64,000 bases of DNA from Brachypterus glaber (GCA_958510825.1 OY294054.1:6557683-6621682); one strand, 5' to 3'; shown: positions 8,795-19,200, counted from the stretch's first letter. Notes: a model not told the origin generated them from the sequence alone. Translations and numbers: made by a program.

Positions 8795-9424
8795 ATGTCT
8801 CAATCACCTGTTTTAGATTATTGGGGGTATATTGATAATGTTTTATTAAGTTACAATGAAAAACTCAAGTTGGAAAAGCAATTATTAAATGAGGTATGGT
8901 ATTATTTCGAGAAACCATCTCTACAGATATCTAGCGGTTTGAGTGTGGTAATGGATTTTAAACCATGTGTTAGAATTGCTGAAAATGGTAAAACTATTAC
9001 ACTAATGGATGCTGATTGGATGGAATTAATGGATTATATTGAACATACTTTGGAGGGGGAAGAAAGTGCCCAGTTTATAGAATTTGAAAATCTGAAGATG
9101 ACTCAAACTGTTGAACAGTCAATGATATTAGAATCTAATGGAAATGAGATTTATATACATAAAGAAAATCTGGATAAATTATTATCTATAAGATACTTAA
9201 TAGATTATAGGTTGAGATATTTAAAAAATGTAGGTTTCAAAGGTTTTTATGATAGAATAATAGAACTTGTTTGGAACTCGGACAATGTTGTAAATGTGTT
9301 AAAAAACATGTCCACTTTATTAATTAGTGATAACTACGGGTGTTTATTGGAGCTCCTAGAAATAAATTTAAATAAGGTTATTTTAGATATTGATCATATG
9401 CAACTATGTAATATTAGTAAATAA
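8795..9424 (+). CDS. Unknown acidic protein after the integrase (209 aa)
   Basis: Intact 209-codon frame starting MSQSPVLDYWGYIDN. No domain recognised. It is acidic, mostly alpha/beta in character, with a central MTLMDADWMELMDYIEHTL-like helix and no membrane segment or signal peptide. Its position between integrase and a membrane protein, on the same strand and with similar base composition, makes it a genuine element gene. A structure-based comparison would be the way to assign it. Confidence 0.6.
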   Translation: MSQSPVLDYWGYIDNVLLSYNEKLKLEKQLLNEVWYYFEKPSLQISSGLSVVMDFKPCVRIAENGKTITLMDADWMELMDYIEHTLEGEESAQFIEFENLKMTQTVEQSMILESNGNEIYIHKENLDKLLSIRYLIDYRLRYLKNVGFKGFYDRIIELVWNSDNVVNVLKNMSTLLISDNYGCLLELLEINLNKVILDIDHMQLCNISK

Positions 9425-10058
9425 ACTATAAATACTAAAAGTTTTTTTTCATTCTCCTCACACTTTTTTTGTTTTAGAAGTAATAAATAAAAAACAGTTA
9501 ATTTTTCAAAAATATATTTAATATCTTTATAAAAAATCAAATTTTTTTAATTTCAAAGTTTGCAAAGTTTTTCCCATTACATGTGGTTTTTTCTAAATAT
9601 TTTTTCAAGGTTGAGGGAGCTGGAACAAAAAATAAATAAATTAAACATTTTTTCTCAAAACTTGTTTGAAAAAGTATAAACAAGTCTCAAGGTTAGACTC
9701 AGGTGGGTCGAGACGATATTGTTTTAATTGACTCAAGGTCTCAGACAGCTCAGTTTAATAAATATTGTGTTGAATGTAGTAGAGTGCTAAAGAAAATGGA
9801 CTATACCAGTGTAGTAATTGAAAAAGTTGTTTTTTCAAGAAAACTCTGATTTGAAATTGAATCGTCCTTGTTTTATGCATTACAATTTAGATGGATGGGG
9901 AAATCATGTTGATGGTGCACCTCTTAAAAAAATTAACTGTTGTGAACGAAAAATTAGCTAAGCTATTAAAATGTTGTTATCTATAATTATTTTACTACTT
10001 ATAATGTAAAATTTGTTGATATTCCACATTGTCAAGTATATATTCAAAGTGAACAGTT
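9425..10058 (+). other. AT-rich interval with broken zinc-binding-like coding remnants
   Basis: The first 250 bases are AT-rich and featureless. Between about 9756 and 9962 two short plus-strand frames look like fragments of one degraded small protein: one reads KYCVECSRVLKKMDY (a Cys-x2-Cys pair) and ends at a TGA near 9850; the next, in another frame, reads PCFMHYNLDGWGNHVDG and ends with CCERKIS. No intact gene remains. Confidence 0.3.
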
Positions 10059-10469
10059 ATGTTTGTGTCTAATCTAATAATTCTAAGCGCTATATTAAAT
10101 AATGTTTTGTATATAAATAAACCACCTAATATTAAACGTATGTTAATTCGCACAAATTTTCACTCCAGCTTTGTAAAAATGAAATCATTGACAATTAATG
10201 AGGGAGTCTCACCAGCATTACAATTTAATTTAACAGAAAATAAAATTAAAAGTAGCAATACATTTTTTTATCAGGTGAAACCCTATTTTGTTAATGGTTC
10301 GCATTTTGTATCAGATTGGAAGCAGATATATATAGATAATACTTATTATGTTAAAATAATATCCCCGGAAATTATTATTATTACTATTTTATCTATAATT
10401 ATATCCATTTTAATATTTTTTTATTTATACACATATTTTGTATATCAAAAAAACTTAATAAATAATTAA
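10059..10469 (+). CDS. Predicted membrane protein, unknown
   Basis: 136 codons. A hydrophobic N-terminus (MFVSNLIILSAILNNVLYI) looks like a signal sequence, a polar middle holds NLTEN and NGS glycosylation sites, and a strong transmembrane segment of isoleucine, leucine and valine lies at about residues 103-127, followed by a short YQKN tail. The layout is that of a type I membrane protein, reminiscent of small viral envelope-like proteins, but no family is recognised. Confidence 0.45.
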   Translation: MFVSNLIILSAILNNVLYINKPPNIKRMLIRTNFHSSFVKMKSLTINEGVSPALQFNLTENKIKSSNTFFYQVKPYFVNGSHFVSDWKQIYIDNTYYVKIISPEIIIITILSIIISILIFFYLYTYFVYQKNLINN

Positions 10470-10736
10470 TAACTAATTTTGTTTTTATTTTTTACCTTAA
10501 AACATTTTTTTCAGCATATTTTAAACAGACATTTATAGCACCATATTTTCTATACGTTTGGTTATTTACGATATATCCAAATAAAAGATAAAATATTCTC
10601 AAATTTTTTAAAAACAAATAATTTAAATATTTACTTACATAGTTAATAAGAAGACACACACAAATACTTAAGTAAAATTCTGTTAAACTTGATATTTATA
10701 TACAAATGAGAACAAAATTTCTTCCCCCTGACGACC
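10470..10736. other. AT-rich intergenic DNA
   Basis: Low-complexity AT-rich sequence after the last Polinton-like frame. No gene, RNA or clear terminal inverted repeat seen. Confidence 0.6.
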
Positions 10737-10821
10737 GGCTGGTTCTCCTGTTAAGGAATTCATCGCTGGGTTCTCCTTTTAAGGAATTCATCGGTTGGTT
10801 CTCCTTTTAAGGAATTCAAAC
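10737..10821 (+). repeat. Three tandem copies of a ~28-base repeat
   Basis: Units beginning near 10737, 10765 and 10794 share GGTTCTCCTTTTAAGGAATTC with small changes (first unit CCTGTTAAGG). No spacers, so it is a minisatellite rather than a CRISPR array. It lies just outside the Polinton gene block. Confidence 0.85.
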
Positions 10822-10919
10822 CAGCCTTTCAAACATATACTTTCATTTTTAATTAAATTTTTACATGACTAGCCATGTATCCAAATTTTATGCGGGTTTC
10901 ATCTAGGAATTGAGATCAG

Positions 10920-11336
10920 CTAAGGTTGAGATTATGGGTTAGGCTGGTGTTAGGATTGAGGCTAGGTTTGAGGCTAGGGCTGGGGGTAGGTCTGAGGTTA
11001 GGTCTGGGGTTAGGATTGGGGCTAGGGCTGTGGTTAGGTCTGGTGTTAGGTCTAAGGTTAGGGTTGTGGATAGGTCTGAGGTTAAGGCTGAGGGTAGGTC
11101 TGAGGTTAGGTCTGGTGTTAGGGTTGGAGGTCAAGGTCAAAGTTAAGGTTAAGGTGAAGGTGAAGATGATGGTGAGGGTGAGGGTCAAGGTCAAGGTCAG
11201 GGTCAAGGTCAAGGTCACGGTCCCTCCTCAAGGTCAAAGGTCAATGTGAAGGTCAAGGTCCCTCCTCAAGGTCAAGGTCACTCCTCAAGGTCAAAGGTCA
11301 AGGTGAAGGTCAGGGTCAAGGTCAAGTCGGGGTCAA
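10920..11336. repeat. Degenerate GGTTAG / GGTCAA hexamer-like low-complexity tract
   Basis: The left half is variations on GAGGTTAGGTCTG; the right half, from about 11128, is variations on AAGGTCAAGGTCA with CCTCCTC interruptions. Strand asymmetry is strong (G-rich plus strand). TTAGG-like motifs recall the insect telomere repeat, but the order is irregular. Open frames across it on both strands are composition artefacts. Confidence 0.85.
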
Positions 11337-11369
11337 TGTCCCTCCTCTGGAGGTGTGCTTGAAACCCCA

Positions 11370-11945
11370 TTATTTCTCTACTTCAGTATGAATTCGTAAC
11401 GGGGTTCCGTAGTGCTGGAAGAAAACCATTAAGGTTCTTATAACCTCTTTTGCGCTCTTATCCTTTAGTGGGTATGCTTGGGTAAATTTCGTTAGTTCGT
11501 CCCTTATGGTGAGGAAATAGCTTTTGTTAGGAATACTAAATACATCTATGTTTATTCTCTCAAAAGGAGTTTTGGGAGACTCGGTCACTACAAGTGGTCT
11601 GTCTGTATTTCGTCTGTTAATTTTTGCTCTGGCGCAGAGGTCGCAAGATTTTATGTAGGCTTCAACTTCCTTTTGGAGGTTGGGCCAGTTATATTTCTCG
11701 CGTATTCTACGGAAGGTTTCGTTGATGCCTCTGTGCAAATTGTTTTTCCCATCGTGGTACTGAGAAATAATTATGGGACGTTGGTCAGAGTCGGGTTCGG
11801 TCACTAGATTTTGACAAATAATAAAATTTAAGTCTACATCGGCAAACATAAAGCTTAGAATTTCTGGGAGTTTTAGGTCGGCAACGTCCTCGACATAGTA
11901 TGTCTCATTTTCTTCGAATGTGCGTTTTTCTTTAAAGAGTAGGGT
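11370..11945 (-). pseudogene. Gypsy integrase, N-terminal and core fragment
   Basis: Minus-strand frame open from about 11945 (continuing upstream of the first ATG at 11849) to 11370. It shows the HHCC zinc-binding motif (QYHDGKNNLHRG and SCDLCARAK) followed by ERINIDVFSIPNK with the first catalytic Asp and DELTKFTQAYPL. The reading stops after YGTPLRIHTEVEK, at the region of the second catalytic Asp (a Thr-Glu stands where Thr-Asp is usual), so the rest of the core, the catalytic Glu and the C-terminal domain are absent. Confidence 0.8.
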
Positions 11946-12070
11946 AAATAAGTTTAATGTTTAATGTTTATGAAGTAAAGAGCAGAAGTTTATAGAACTT
12001 GTGATGCTCAAAATGACTAGTAAAAGCATACAAAAATAAGAAAATAAGTAATAACACAAATAAACTTAGA

Positions 12071-14752
12071 TTAGGTAAGTTCATCAAGTCTATTTTTAAA
12101 CATATTAGTTGATGTCACACAAATAACCAATTCAGGAAGTCCATTCCAAGAATTAAAAATTCTGTTTATGAAAAAGTGTTCTCGTACACATTTGTAAAAC
12201 CTTTCTCTGGCCAATTTTAAAGAGTGACCACGGAGTCGTTGATCAACATCCAAATTAAAAATAAAATTGAGATTACAATTAAACAAATTATGTAAGATTT
12301 TGTAGGCTAGAATAAGGTCACCACGCTTGCGTCTATCTTCTAGTAATGGCAGATTTAGAATTCTAAGTCTTTCATCGTAAGGGACATTTTTAAGAACCGC
12401 TGGTAATTTTGTAAATCTTCTTTGCACTTTTTCCATAAGCTCAATATCGCCAATGCCCCACGGGTTCCAAACTTGTATGCAAAACTCAAGGTGAGGACGT
12501 ATATACGTTTTATAAGTCATAAGTATGAACCTAGGGGAGGGATTTGGAAAGGCTTTTTTAATCATAAATTATAAAGAATTACAACGCTTGACAGCTTTTA
12601 AAACTTGTGGAGACCAATATAGGTCCTTTGTAATACTTATGCCAAGATCCACCTGTTCTTCAGCCACGGCCACCTGAGAGTTAGCAATGTAGTAACTTAA
12701 TTCTGGATTGTTAAAACCCATATGCAATACAGAGCATTTATTTAAATTAATTGGTATAAGCCATTTTAGGGACCAATTATAAATTGCATTTAAATCATCT
12801 TGGATTAGTTTAGCATTAAGTTTGGGATTAGCGAAGAATTTAATATCATCGGCAAAAAATAAAGCAAGTAACCTGAGTACAGTCTTAATATCAAGTGTAT
12901 AGACTAAGAAGAGCAAGGGCCCCAAAACCGAGCCCTGAGATACACCACTAATAATATTAAATAAATCAGAAAATTAATTATTAATTTTAACCCGAAATGT
13001 TAAATTACCTAAAAATAGTTTAATCCAAAGAATCAGTTTCCCTCTTATTCCAAAATGATCAAGTTTCCACAGTAAGCGTGAATGGGGAACCTTATCAAAG
13101 GCTTTTTCGAAGTCTATGTATATTATGTCGACCGGCTCAGACTTATCCAGTGATTTAGACCAGGAATTAATTGCTATAAGCATATTTGTTAATACGCTTC
13201 GCCCCTGCAAAAAGCCATGTTGTTCGTTAGGAATTAGACCCTTATCCATGACAAATTCTGTTATTTGTTTAACGATAATTCGTTCTAAGATTTTTTTGCA
13301 TGTATAGCTAATGAAAACAGAACGATAATTACTCGGATTGAATTTATCACCTTTCTTAAAGATAGGGATAGCATATGCAGTTTGCCAAATAGTCGGAATG
13401 CAAGAAGAATCAAAAGAATGTTTAAGTATGCGTGTTAATGGTGCAACTATCTGATTTTTACATCTTTTTAATATAATTGATCGAATGCCATCAGGGTACG
13501 CCGATACGGATTCCTTAATATTGTGTAATTCTTTTAGAACTAGTTCCTCGTTAATACTAATATCAGAAATAAACAGTTCAGCTCTAGGAATTAAAGGCAA
13601 ATCAATAAGGTCTACAGGGGGTTCAGCTGTGTAATTTTTGGAAAAGTTATCAGAAAAAATAGATGCTATAATCTGATCGTCCTCAATAACATTACCATTG
13701 TTGTCTTTTAAAATGGGCTTAGAAACTTTGGACGCAAGTTTGGATTTAACATATTTAAAAAATGGTTTAGAACCATTAAGTAACAAGTTTTCTTCATAAT
13801 TGGTTTTGGCTTTCCGGCATTCTAATACTAATTTATTTGACGTAGAACGATAAAGATCAAAATCAATTTGCAGTAAAGATCTTTTAAATCTTTGCCACTG
13901 CGTGCTTTTATTTTTATATAAATTAAAAAGTTTGTTATTAAACCAAGGTTTTAGAAATTTCTTATTAGTTCTATAGATTAAAGGAGTATGAAGATCAGAG
14001 AAACTGGTAATCTTGTTTGAAAAGAAATTCCATTGCTCACTTAATGACATATCCTCCATAAGCTCCCAGTTAACATTTTCTAAGTCAGTTTGTACATTAT
14101 CAAAGTTGGTTTTCCAATAATTTTTTATAGGCAATTTTTGCGCAGAGGGAGGAGATAAAACTTGCATGTTAGCGACCAAACAGCAATGATCTGATATACC
14201 AACCGGGGGCAAATATTCAAGTGAAGCAAACAAGTTTTCATCAGTAATTAAAATCAAGTCAAGCAAGGAGGGGTTGTTGGTATTTCTAAAACGAGTTGGC
14301 TGAGTGACCACTTGGGAGAGATTACTTTCAACAATCAAGCTTGAAAATAATGCAGCTGAGTCATTCCCAACTATTGGTAATTCTAAAGGCCATTTAATAT
14401 TCGGAAAATTAAAGTCACCAAAAATGATAACGTTTTCATATTGCTCTATAATAGAGTTAATATGATCAATTAAAATTTTATCGTAATCAACTAAAGTAGT
14501 ATTAGGCCTGTATATGCAAGAAATAATAAATTCATAACCGGACAACTTAACTTTTAACCAAAGGCTTTCAATATATGGAATATTAATATCTAGTACAGTG
14601 ACAGACGCAGTATCAAACACAGGTGATGACAAATAAACGCAGACTCCTCCACCACGAGCATATAACCTATCATTTCTGAAAAGATTATAATTTTGTATAT
14701 GGACTAAATTATCTGGTATTTGGGGCTTTAGCCAGGTTTCGGATATTAGCAT
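12071..14752 (-). pseudogene. LINE ORF2: AP endonuclease and reverse transcriptase
   Basis: Endonuclease motifs: LISETWL at the start, RGGGVCVYL, IIFGDFNFP and GISDHCCL. Reverse transcriptase motifs: NPSNYRSVFI, DFEKAFDKVPH, GSVLGPLLFLVY and the catalytic FADD in LFFADDIKF, then the CR1-type C-terminus (YIRPHLEFCIQVWNPW). The whole stretch is one reading frame broken only by TAA at 12974-12976 and TAA at 12569-12571. Some 25-35 residues seem deleted just before LISETWL: the upstream sequence encodes IKFLYTNLDSLPAKL, the usual endonuclease start, in the same neighbourhood. Enables target-primed reverse transcription in active relatives; this copy is dead. Confidence 0.9.
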
Positions 14753-14829
14753 AACATTTTATATCATTTATAACTTAGCAGGTAAGGAGTCAAGATTTGT
14801 GTAGAGGAATTTAATATCGGATAGGCTTT

Positions 14830-15547
14830 CTACTTTTTTTCGTCAAGTTTTATAATGCATGGCGTCTGGTTGACGTATTTTATAGTGAATCTATCCTCAC
14901 CTTGATTGTTGGCTAACTCCAGTTCTTTGCGAAGATGATCCAAATACTCCCGCTGCTTTGGTGTGGAATCGTTATTAATTTTGATGTTCTTAAAAGATTG
15001 ATTAAGCCTCATTTTATGACGAAGAATAGTTTTAGCTTCAGACTTAGCATTGAGAACAACTTTAATCGGACGAGATTTTCCAGCTACATGAGGTCCCAAT
15101 CTGGCTAAGATCCTGGGTTTTATCGTAACGGATCCAGTAACCTGCTCAATAATTTCCTGAACCTTGGTAGAGTCTTCGTTATTATTATTATTATCGGGCA
15201 AGTTAAAGATAATGACGTTACTTTCTCGGTCCATGCGGTCTCGTATTTCCGTAATAATATCTTCATATTGGGTTGGATTTAAATCATTATGTGGGGTAAT
15301 TTTGCCTTCTATGGTATCTAAGCGGTTTTTAATTTCGGTAACTGAATCATTTAGTTTTTTAACATTTAAATGGAAATCGGTGCAATTTTCACAAAAGAAC
15401 TTAATACTTCTTGACACGGAGCGAGTTAAATGTTTTACTTCATCAGCGGATAAATCAGTGCAGGTATTTATTATGCACTGCCTTTTTGCAGAAGCTGCAT
15501 GTAATTCCCTTATTTCCCAAGGCTTGGTTGCACTTCATGCAATTCAT
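14830..15547 (-). pseudogene. LINE ORF1 with PHD-like zinc finger
   Basis: From ATG at 15545-15547, the first codons encode CMKC, CSFC and a His, i.e. the start of a Cys4-His-Cys3 PHD finger. A one-base frameshift near 15450 separates them from the remainder (CTDLSADEVKHLTRS, then FFCENC completing the finger). A coiled-coil (LNDSVTEIKNRLDTIEGK) and an RRM-like basic region (NVIIFNLPD, KPRILARLG, RPIKVVL) follow to the stop at 14830. Such ORF1 proteins bind RNA and assist retrotransposition. Confidence 0.75.
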
Positions 15548-15699
15548 AGTTATTTGTCGGGGGAAATAACGGACAACTCGGCAACACTGTTGATACTGGC
15601 AATCCAACTAACGTGCGTAGTGTGTTTGTTTACAATTTTCTTCACACAGGTGAACTGGTGTATGCAATAGTGAACCTTATACACTCACGTGAAAAAAAA

Positions 15700-16068
15700 A
15701 CGTTCGATGATGAAAATACCAGAATACTGCAGTATGATGGAACAGATGTTTAAGTCTTTTTACTGTAATGATGCATTAACTATATCCATTGAACTGAACT
15801 CAATAAATTGAATACTAATAAGTTATTTCACAGGTAAAATTGCAATAAATGTTAGAGCAAGTTGTATATGACACGTATTATATTACCATTTTTCTATAGC
15901 GTTTTCCGCGACTCTAGGTATCGGGATAATGAAATATTTTCTGTTAGTAATTGAATTAACAATATTTATATTTTGAATTGAAAACTCTCGGTCATCGTCC
16001 GGGAAGTCTTCGACAATTATCTCATGTAAGTAATCTAAATTTTTCTGTTTAAAGAGGGTAATAATATT
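15700..16068 (-). pseudogene. Gypsy pol linker between macro domain and integrase
   Basis: After the stop at 16069-16071, minus-strand coding continues in another frame: NIITLFKQKNLDYLHEIIVED, then SITNRKYFIIPIPRV, ending at a stop near 15880. This is spacer between the macro domain and the integrase zinc finger. Further left the sequence becomes non-coding up to the LINE. Confidence 0.45.
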
Positions 16069-18984
16069 TTAATGTCTTTTGTCAAGAAGTTGGTCGTTGG
16101 AATAAGAAACTTTTGAATGGTCGATAAGTGATCTTTCGTTATAAGCTTTTGAAAAGACTTTATATTCTTCTTTAACTATTTCGGGGGCTGGCTCGGTTTC
16201 TATTTGTTCAGGGGTTTCTTCGTTGTCAGTATGAAATATTCTAAGCGTATTAACTTCGGAACTTAAATTTGTGTTTATGTAAATAAGAATTTTAATGTCT
16301 GAGTCCGAAAAAAATTGTTTTATCAACTTTAGTACGACTGCCCAGTTTAACTGATCTAGCCCACACCCAATCTTAGGCATAGCGAGATTTATATCTTTAT
16401 TTTGTTTACATAATAATTTTAGGTTTTGAAGAGCTCTGATAAAGCTTTTATACGTAGGTTTTTGGTAGTATTTTTCCTTAGTTACAAGGTAGTAAATATT
16501 TCGATTATCGATAGTTAATTGAGCTACTTCGCCAACGGCTTTTTCTTGGGATTTTAGTTTTTCTATACCTTTAAACCGATTCCTGAATTCCAAAGCAATA
16601 CCTTTTTTCATGGCCATATCTTTGGATACACAATGAGCTAGGGAATATTCTGGGGGACAGTTATTTAGGTTGTCGAACACGATTTTTACATTCTCGTTAG
16701 TTACTTCGGGGGAAAATATTACGTCAAATATATCTATGGTGGTTTCGAGTTTATTAGAACATTGATAGGAGTGAATTCTACTAAGAGCCTCAGCATTTAA
16801 ATTAGTTTTTCCTGGTTTATAGATAATTTGGTACTCGTACTCTTCCAATTTTAATCGCCAACGGGCAAGACGGCTCCCGGGGTCGTTTATCGAAAAGAGC
16901 CACGTCAAGGGCCTGTGATCGGTCAGGAGTTTGAATTTCCTCCCGAAAAGATAGGGCCGAAAGTACTTTACGGCCCAGACAATTGCTAGAAGTTCTCTTT
17001 CTAAGACCGAATAATTTATTTCTGCAGTATTCAGGGTCCGGGACCCGTATGCTATGGGTAGGTCTTTATTAAGTGGACCTTGCGAAAGGACTGCGCCAAT
17101 TGCGTACGAGCTCGCGTCCGTGGTAACGACGAATTCCTCAGTGAAGTCAGGGTAGCGAAGTATAGGGGCAGTAGTTAGAAGAATTTTACATTTTTCGAAG
17201 GATTCGATACAGTCCTGCCTAAATATAAAGGGAATGTCCTTTTTAAGGAGTGTGGTAAGAGGTTTTACAATTTTTGCGAAGTTAGGTATAAAGCGGCGGT
17301 AGTAGCCAATCAAGCCTAAGAAGCTTTTTATGTCTTTTTGATTTTTTGGCTGTGGGAATTTTTGAATGCACTCGGTTTTTTTCGGATTAGGTTTTACTCC
17401 ATCTTCCGTGATAACATGGCCTAAGTAGGCAACTACCTTACTCAGGAATTCACATTTGTGAGGCTGAATTTTAAGGTTATATTCCCTTAAGCGGGAAAAG
17501 ATTTCATTGAGACGTTCCATGTGTTCTTCGAGGGATGCGGAAAAGACTATAATGTCGTCCATGTAGACAAGACATCTTTCGTTTTGTATGCCGAACATAA
17601 TTTGGTCCATTACGCGCTGGAATGTACTTGGGGCGTTTTTAAGCCCGAAAGGCATTCGACAGAATTCGTAGTGTCCGTTGTCTACAGAGAAAGCAGTTTT
17701 TGAAATATCAGGGGAGTTAATTTCGATTTGGTGAAATCCGGAGACGAGGTCCATAATAGTAAAGTAGATAGATTTTCCGAGTTTGTCGAGGAGGTCGGCT
17801 ATGTTGGGTAATGGATATCTATCACCGATTGTTACTTCATTTAGTTTTCGGTAATCAACGACTACGCGCCATTTTTCTTTGCCGGTAGCGTCCGTTTTCT
17901 TTGGAACAACCCAGACGGGGCTGGACCAAGGGGATGCTGAAGGTCTAATGATATTTTGTTCGAGCATTTCTTTAACCTGGTTTTTGACTTCCTCTTTGTG
18001 AACATGGGGGTATCTATAGGATTTAGTAAAAATAGGTCTAGAGTCTCCGGTGTTAATTTCGTGTTTAACTTTATTTGTAAATGTTAATTTATCTCCTTCC
18101 AGGTAAAAGATGTCTGAATATTTTAGGCATAGATTAGTAATAAATTCTGCTTCTTCTGTATTTAAATGATCGAGTCTTAGGGTTTCTTTAATTTTTCGTT
18201 CGCGGTCAGTATCAGCAAAGGTATTTTTTGTGTCGGGATTATTTATTTATTCGTAAGAGTTAACTGTAACAGGGTTAAGTGGTTCTAGGATTAATTCGGG
18301 AGATTTCTTTATAGAGTTCGTGTTGGCTATAGTTGTGAGGAATTCTCCATTATTATCGATTCTAACTATTGAATTTGCTATTTTAATATTATCGAAAGAT
18401 ATTGCGTGACAGATAGCATCGGCACCTTTTAAGTTGCATTTAAGCTTGAAGACTTCTTCAGTTCATGGGTCTATTTCAACAAAATTTTCGGTAAAAGTTT
18501 TAGGTTTTTCGGGGTTATTAAACCTGATAGGGTAGGGGAATTTTCCGCTACTAGTGTCTGGATTAAGATTACTTTTATTAGTTAACGATAGATTGACAGG
18601 TCGATTTCCGTCAATATTTTTTGATATACTAGGTTGATCAGCCAACCCGCTATCAACATTTAAAACAGGATTTGATTTATTTAACAGATGATTGGCAGGT
18701 TGATTCCTGTCAATATTTTTTGATTTACTGGGTTGATCAACGGCCAATCCGCTATCAACCTTTGATTTATAAAAAATAGTCTCAGATTGCTGGTGGACGG
18801 ACGGCCCGTCGCCAACAATATTTTCATTTGTGGATTCACTTAACTTAAACATTTTTACAGACTTAAAATTAGTAGACAGAATTCTATTTTTCCAATCAGC
18901 GGAACATTCGTAATGCTCAAGAAAGTCTATGCCAAGGATTCCATCGAATTCTATATCGAGATCGATAAACTTTATGCGGGTCAT
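16069..18984 (-). pseudogene. Gypsy pol: protease end, reverse transcriptase, RNase H and a TARG1-like macro domain
   Basis: One minus-strand frame from 18984 to 16069 with only two internal stops (TGA 18463-18465, TAA 18247-18249). It starts with the retropepsin end (FDGILGIDFLEHY), a Ser/Asn-rich linker with two ~30-residue repeats (VDSGLA-type), then RT. Numbered from the internal Met at 17967: WRVVVDYRKLN (33-43), FCRMPFGLKNAPSTFQR (102-118), catalytic YMDD (135-138), RNase H TTDASSYAIGAVLSQG (282-297) and LTDHRPLTWL (348-357). Residues ~428-565 form a macro domain closely resembling TARG1/OARD1: LAHCVSKDMAMKKGIA, Lys497 in LVTKEKY and Asp538 in MPKIGCGLDQLNW, 41 residues apart as are the catalytic Lys84 and Asp125 of human TARG1. 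A Pro/Glu-rich tail ends at 16069. The macro domain is fused in frame, so it belonged to the element. Confidence 0.85.
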
Positions 18985-19200
18985 TTTTTTTAAACGGTAG
19001 CCAAGTAGAATTTTGTATTATAATTGGTTGGTTTGTTATTCCCTGGATAGTAAGGTTTTCGTTGGTTAGGTTAAAATTATTTAGTGTATGTGGTCTAATA
19101 ATGGAAATAGCGGCTCCCGAATCTATTAAAAATTTGAATTTGTTTTGAGTATCGTTAATATAAAATAGACTATTGGATTTCGTGGCATAACTTTTGAGAA
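18985..19200 (-). pseudogene. Gypsy protease, active-site part
   Basis: Minus-strand reading (different frame from pol) gives NKFKFLIDSGAAISIIRP, with the retropepsin active-site DSGA (Asp codon 19121-19123). The flap and C-terminal GILGIDFL motif lie in the following frame, so a frameshift separates them near 19000. Confidence 0.75.

Larger units (their letters stand above)
1..10470. mobile_element. Polinton/Maverick-type (adintovirus-like) element, partial, defective
   Basis: A contiguous block carries the hallmark set of a Polinton: A32/FtsK-like packaging ATPase, adenain-like protease, minor and major jelly-roll capsid proteins, retroviral-type integrase, a PLA2-domain protein and a coiled-coil fibre. 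All genes except the ATPase lie on the plus strand. The family also needs a protein-primed DNA polymerase B and long terminal inverted repeats; neither is visible, so the element continues left of the window or has lost its other end. The right limit is uncertain; the last likely gene ends at 10469 and tandem repeats follow. In-frame stops in the major capsid and integrase genes, a SINE in the DUF8207-like gene and frameshifts in the fibre show that this copy is dead. Confidence 0.9.
11951..15690 (-). mobile_element. CR1-like non-LTR retrotransposon inside the gypsy element
   Basis: Contains, on the minus strand, an ORF1 with PHD-type zinc finger, an ORF2 with apurinic endonuclease and reverse transcriptase, and a 3' end with a short TTTAATG-type tandem (about 11957-11971 on plus), typical of CR1-group tails. 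Gypsy pol sequence is found on both sides (16,069 leftwards to about 15,850 and 11,945 leftwards). The 5' limit is not exact; ORF1 starts at 15547 and a leader of about 100-150 bases is assumed. Confidence 0.8.

Noticed and set aside
10737..10821. Possible CRISPR array
   Set aside because: Three adjacent repeats without unique spacers, in a eukaryotic genome; a minisatellite.
10920..11130. Telomere array (TTAGG)n
   Set aside because: TTAGG motifs are interspersed irregularly with GTCTG and GGCT; not a regular pentamer array.
10916..11249. Overlapping open frames on both strands (Leu/Gly/Val-rich and Thr/Leu/Asn-rich)
   Set aside because: They lie wholly in the hexamer-like low-complexity tract and mirror its repeat; no protein family fits.
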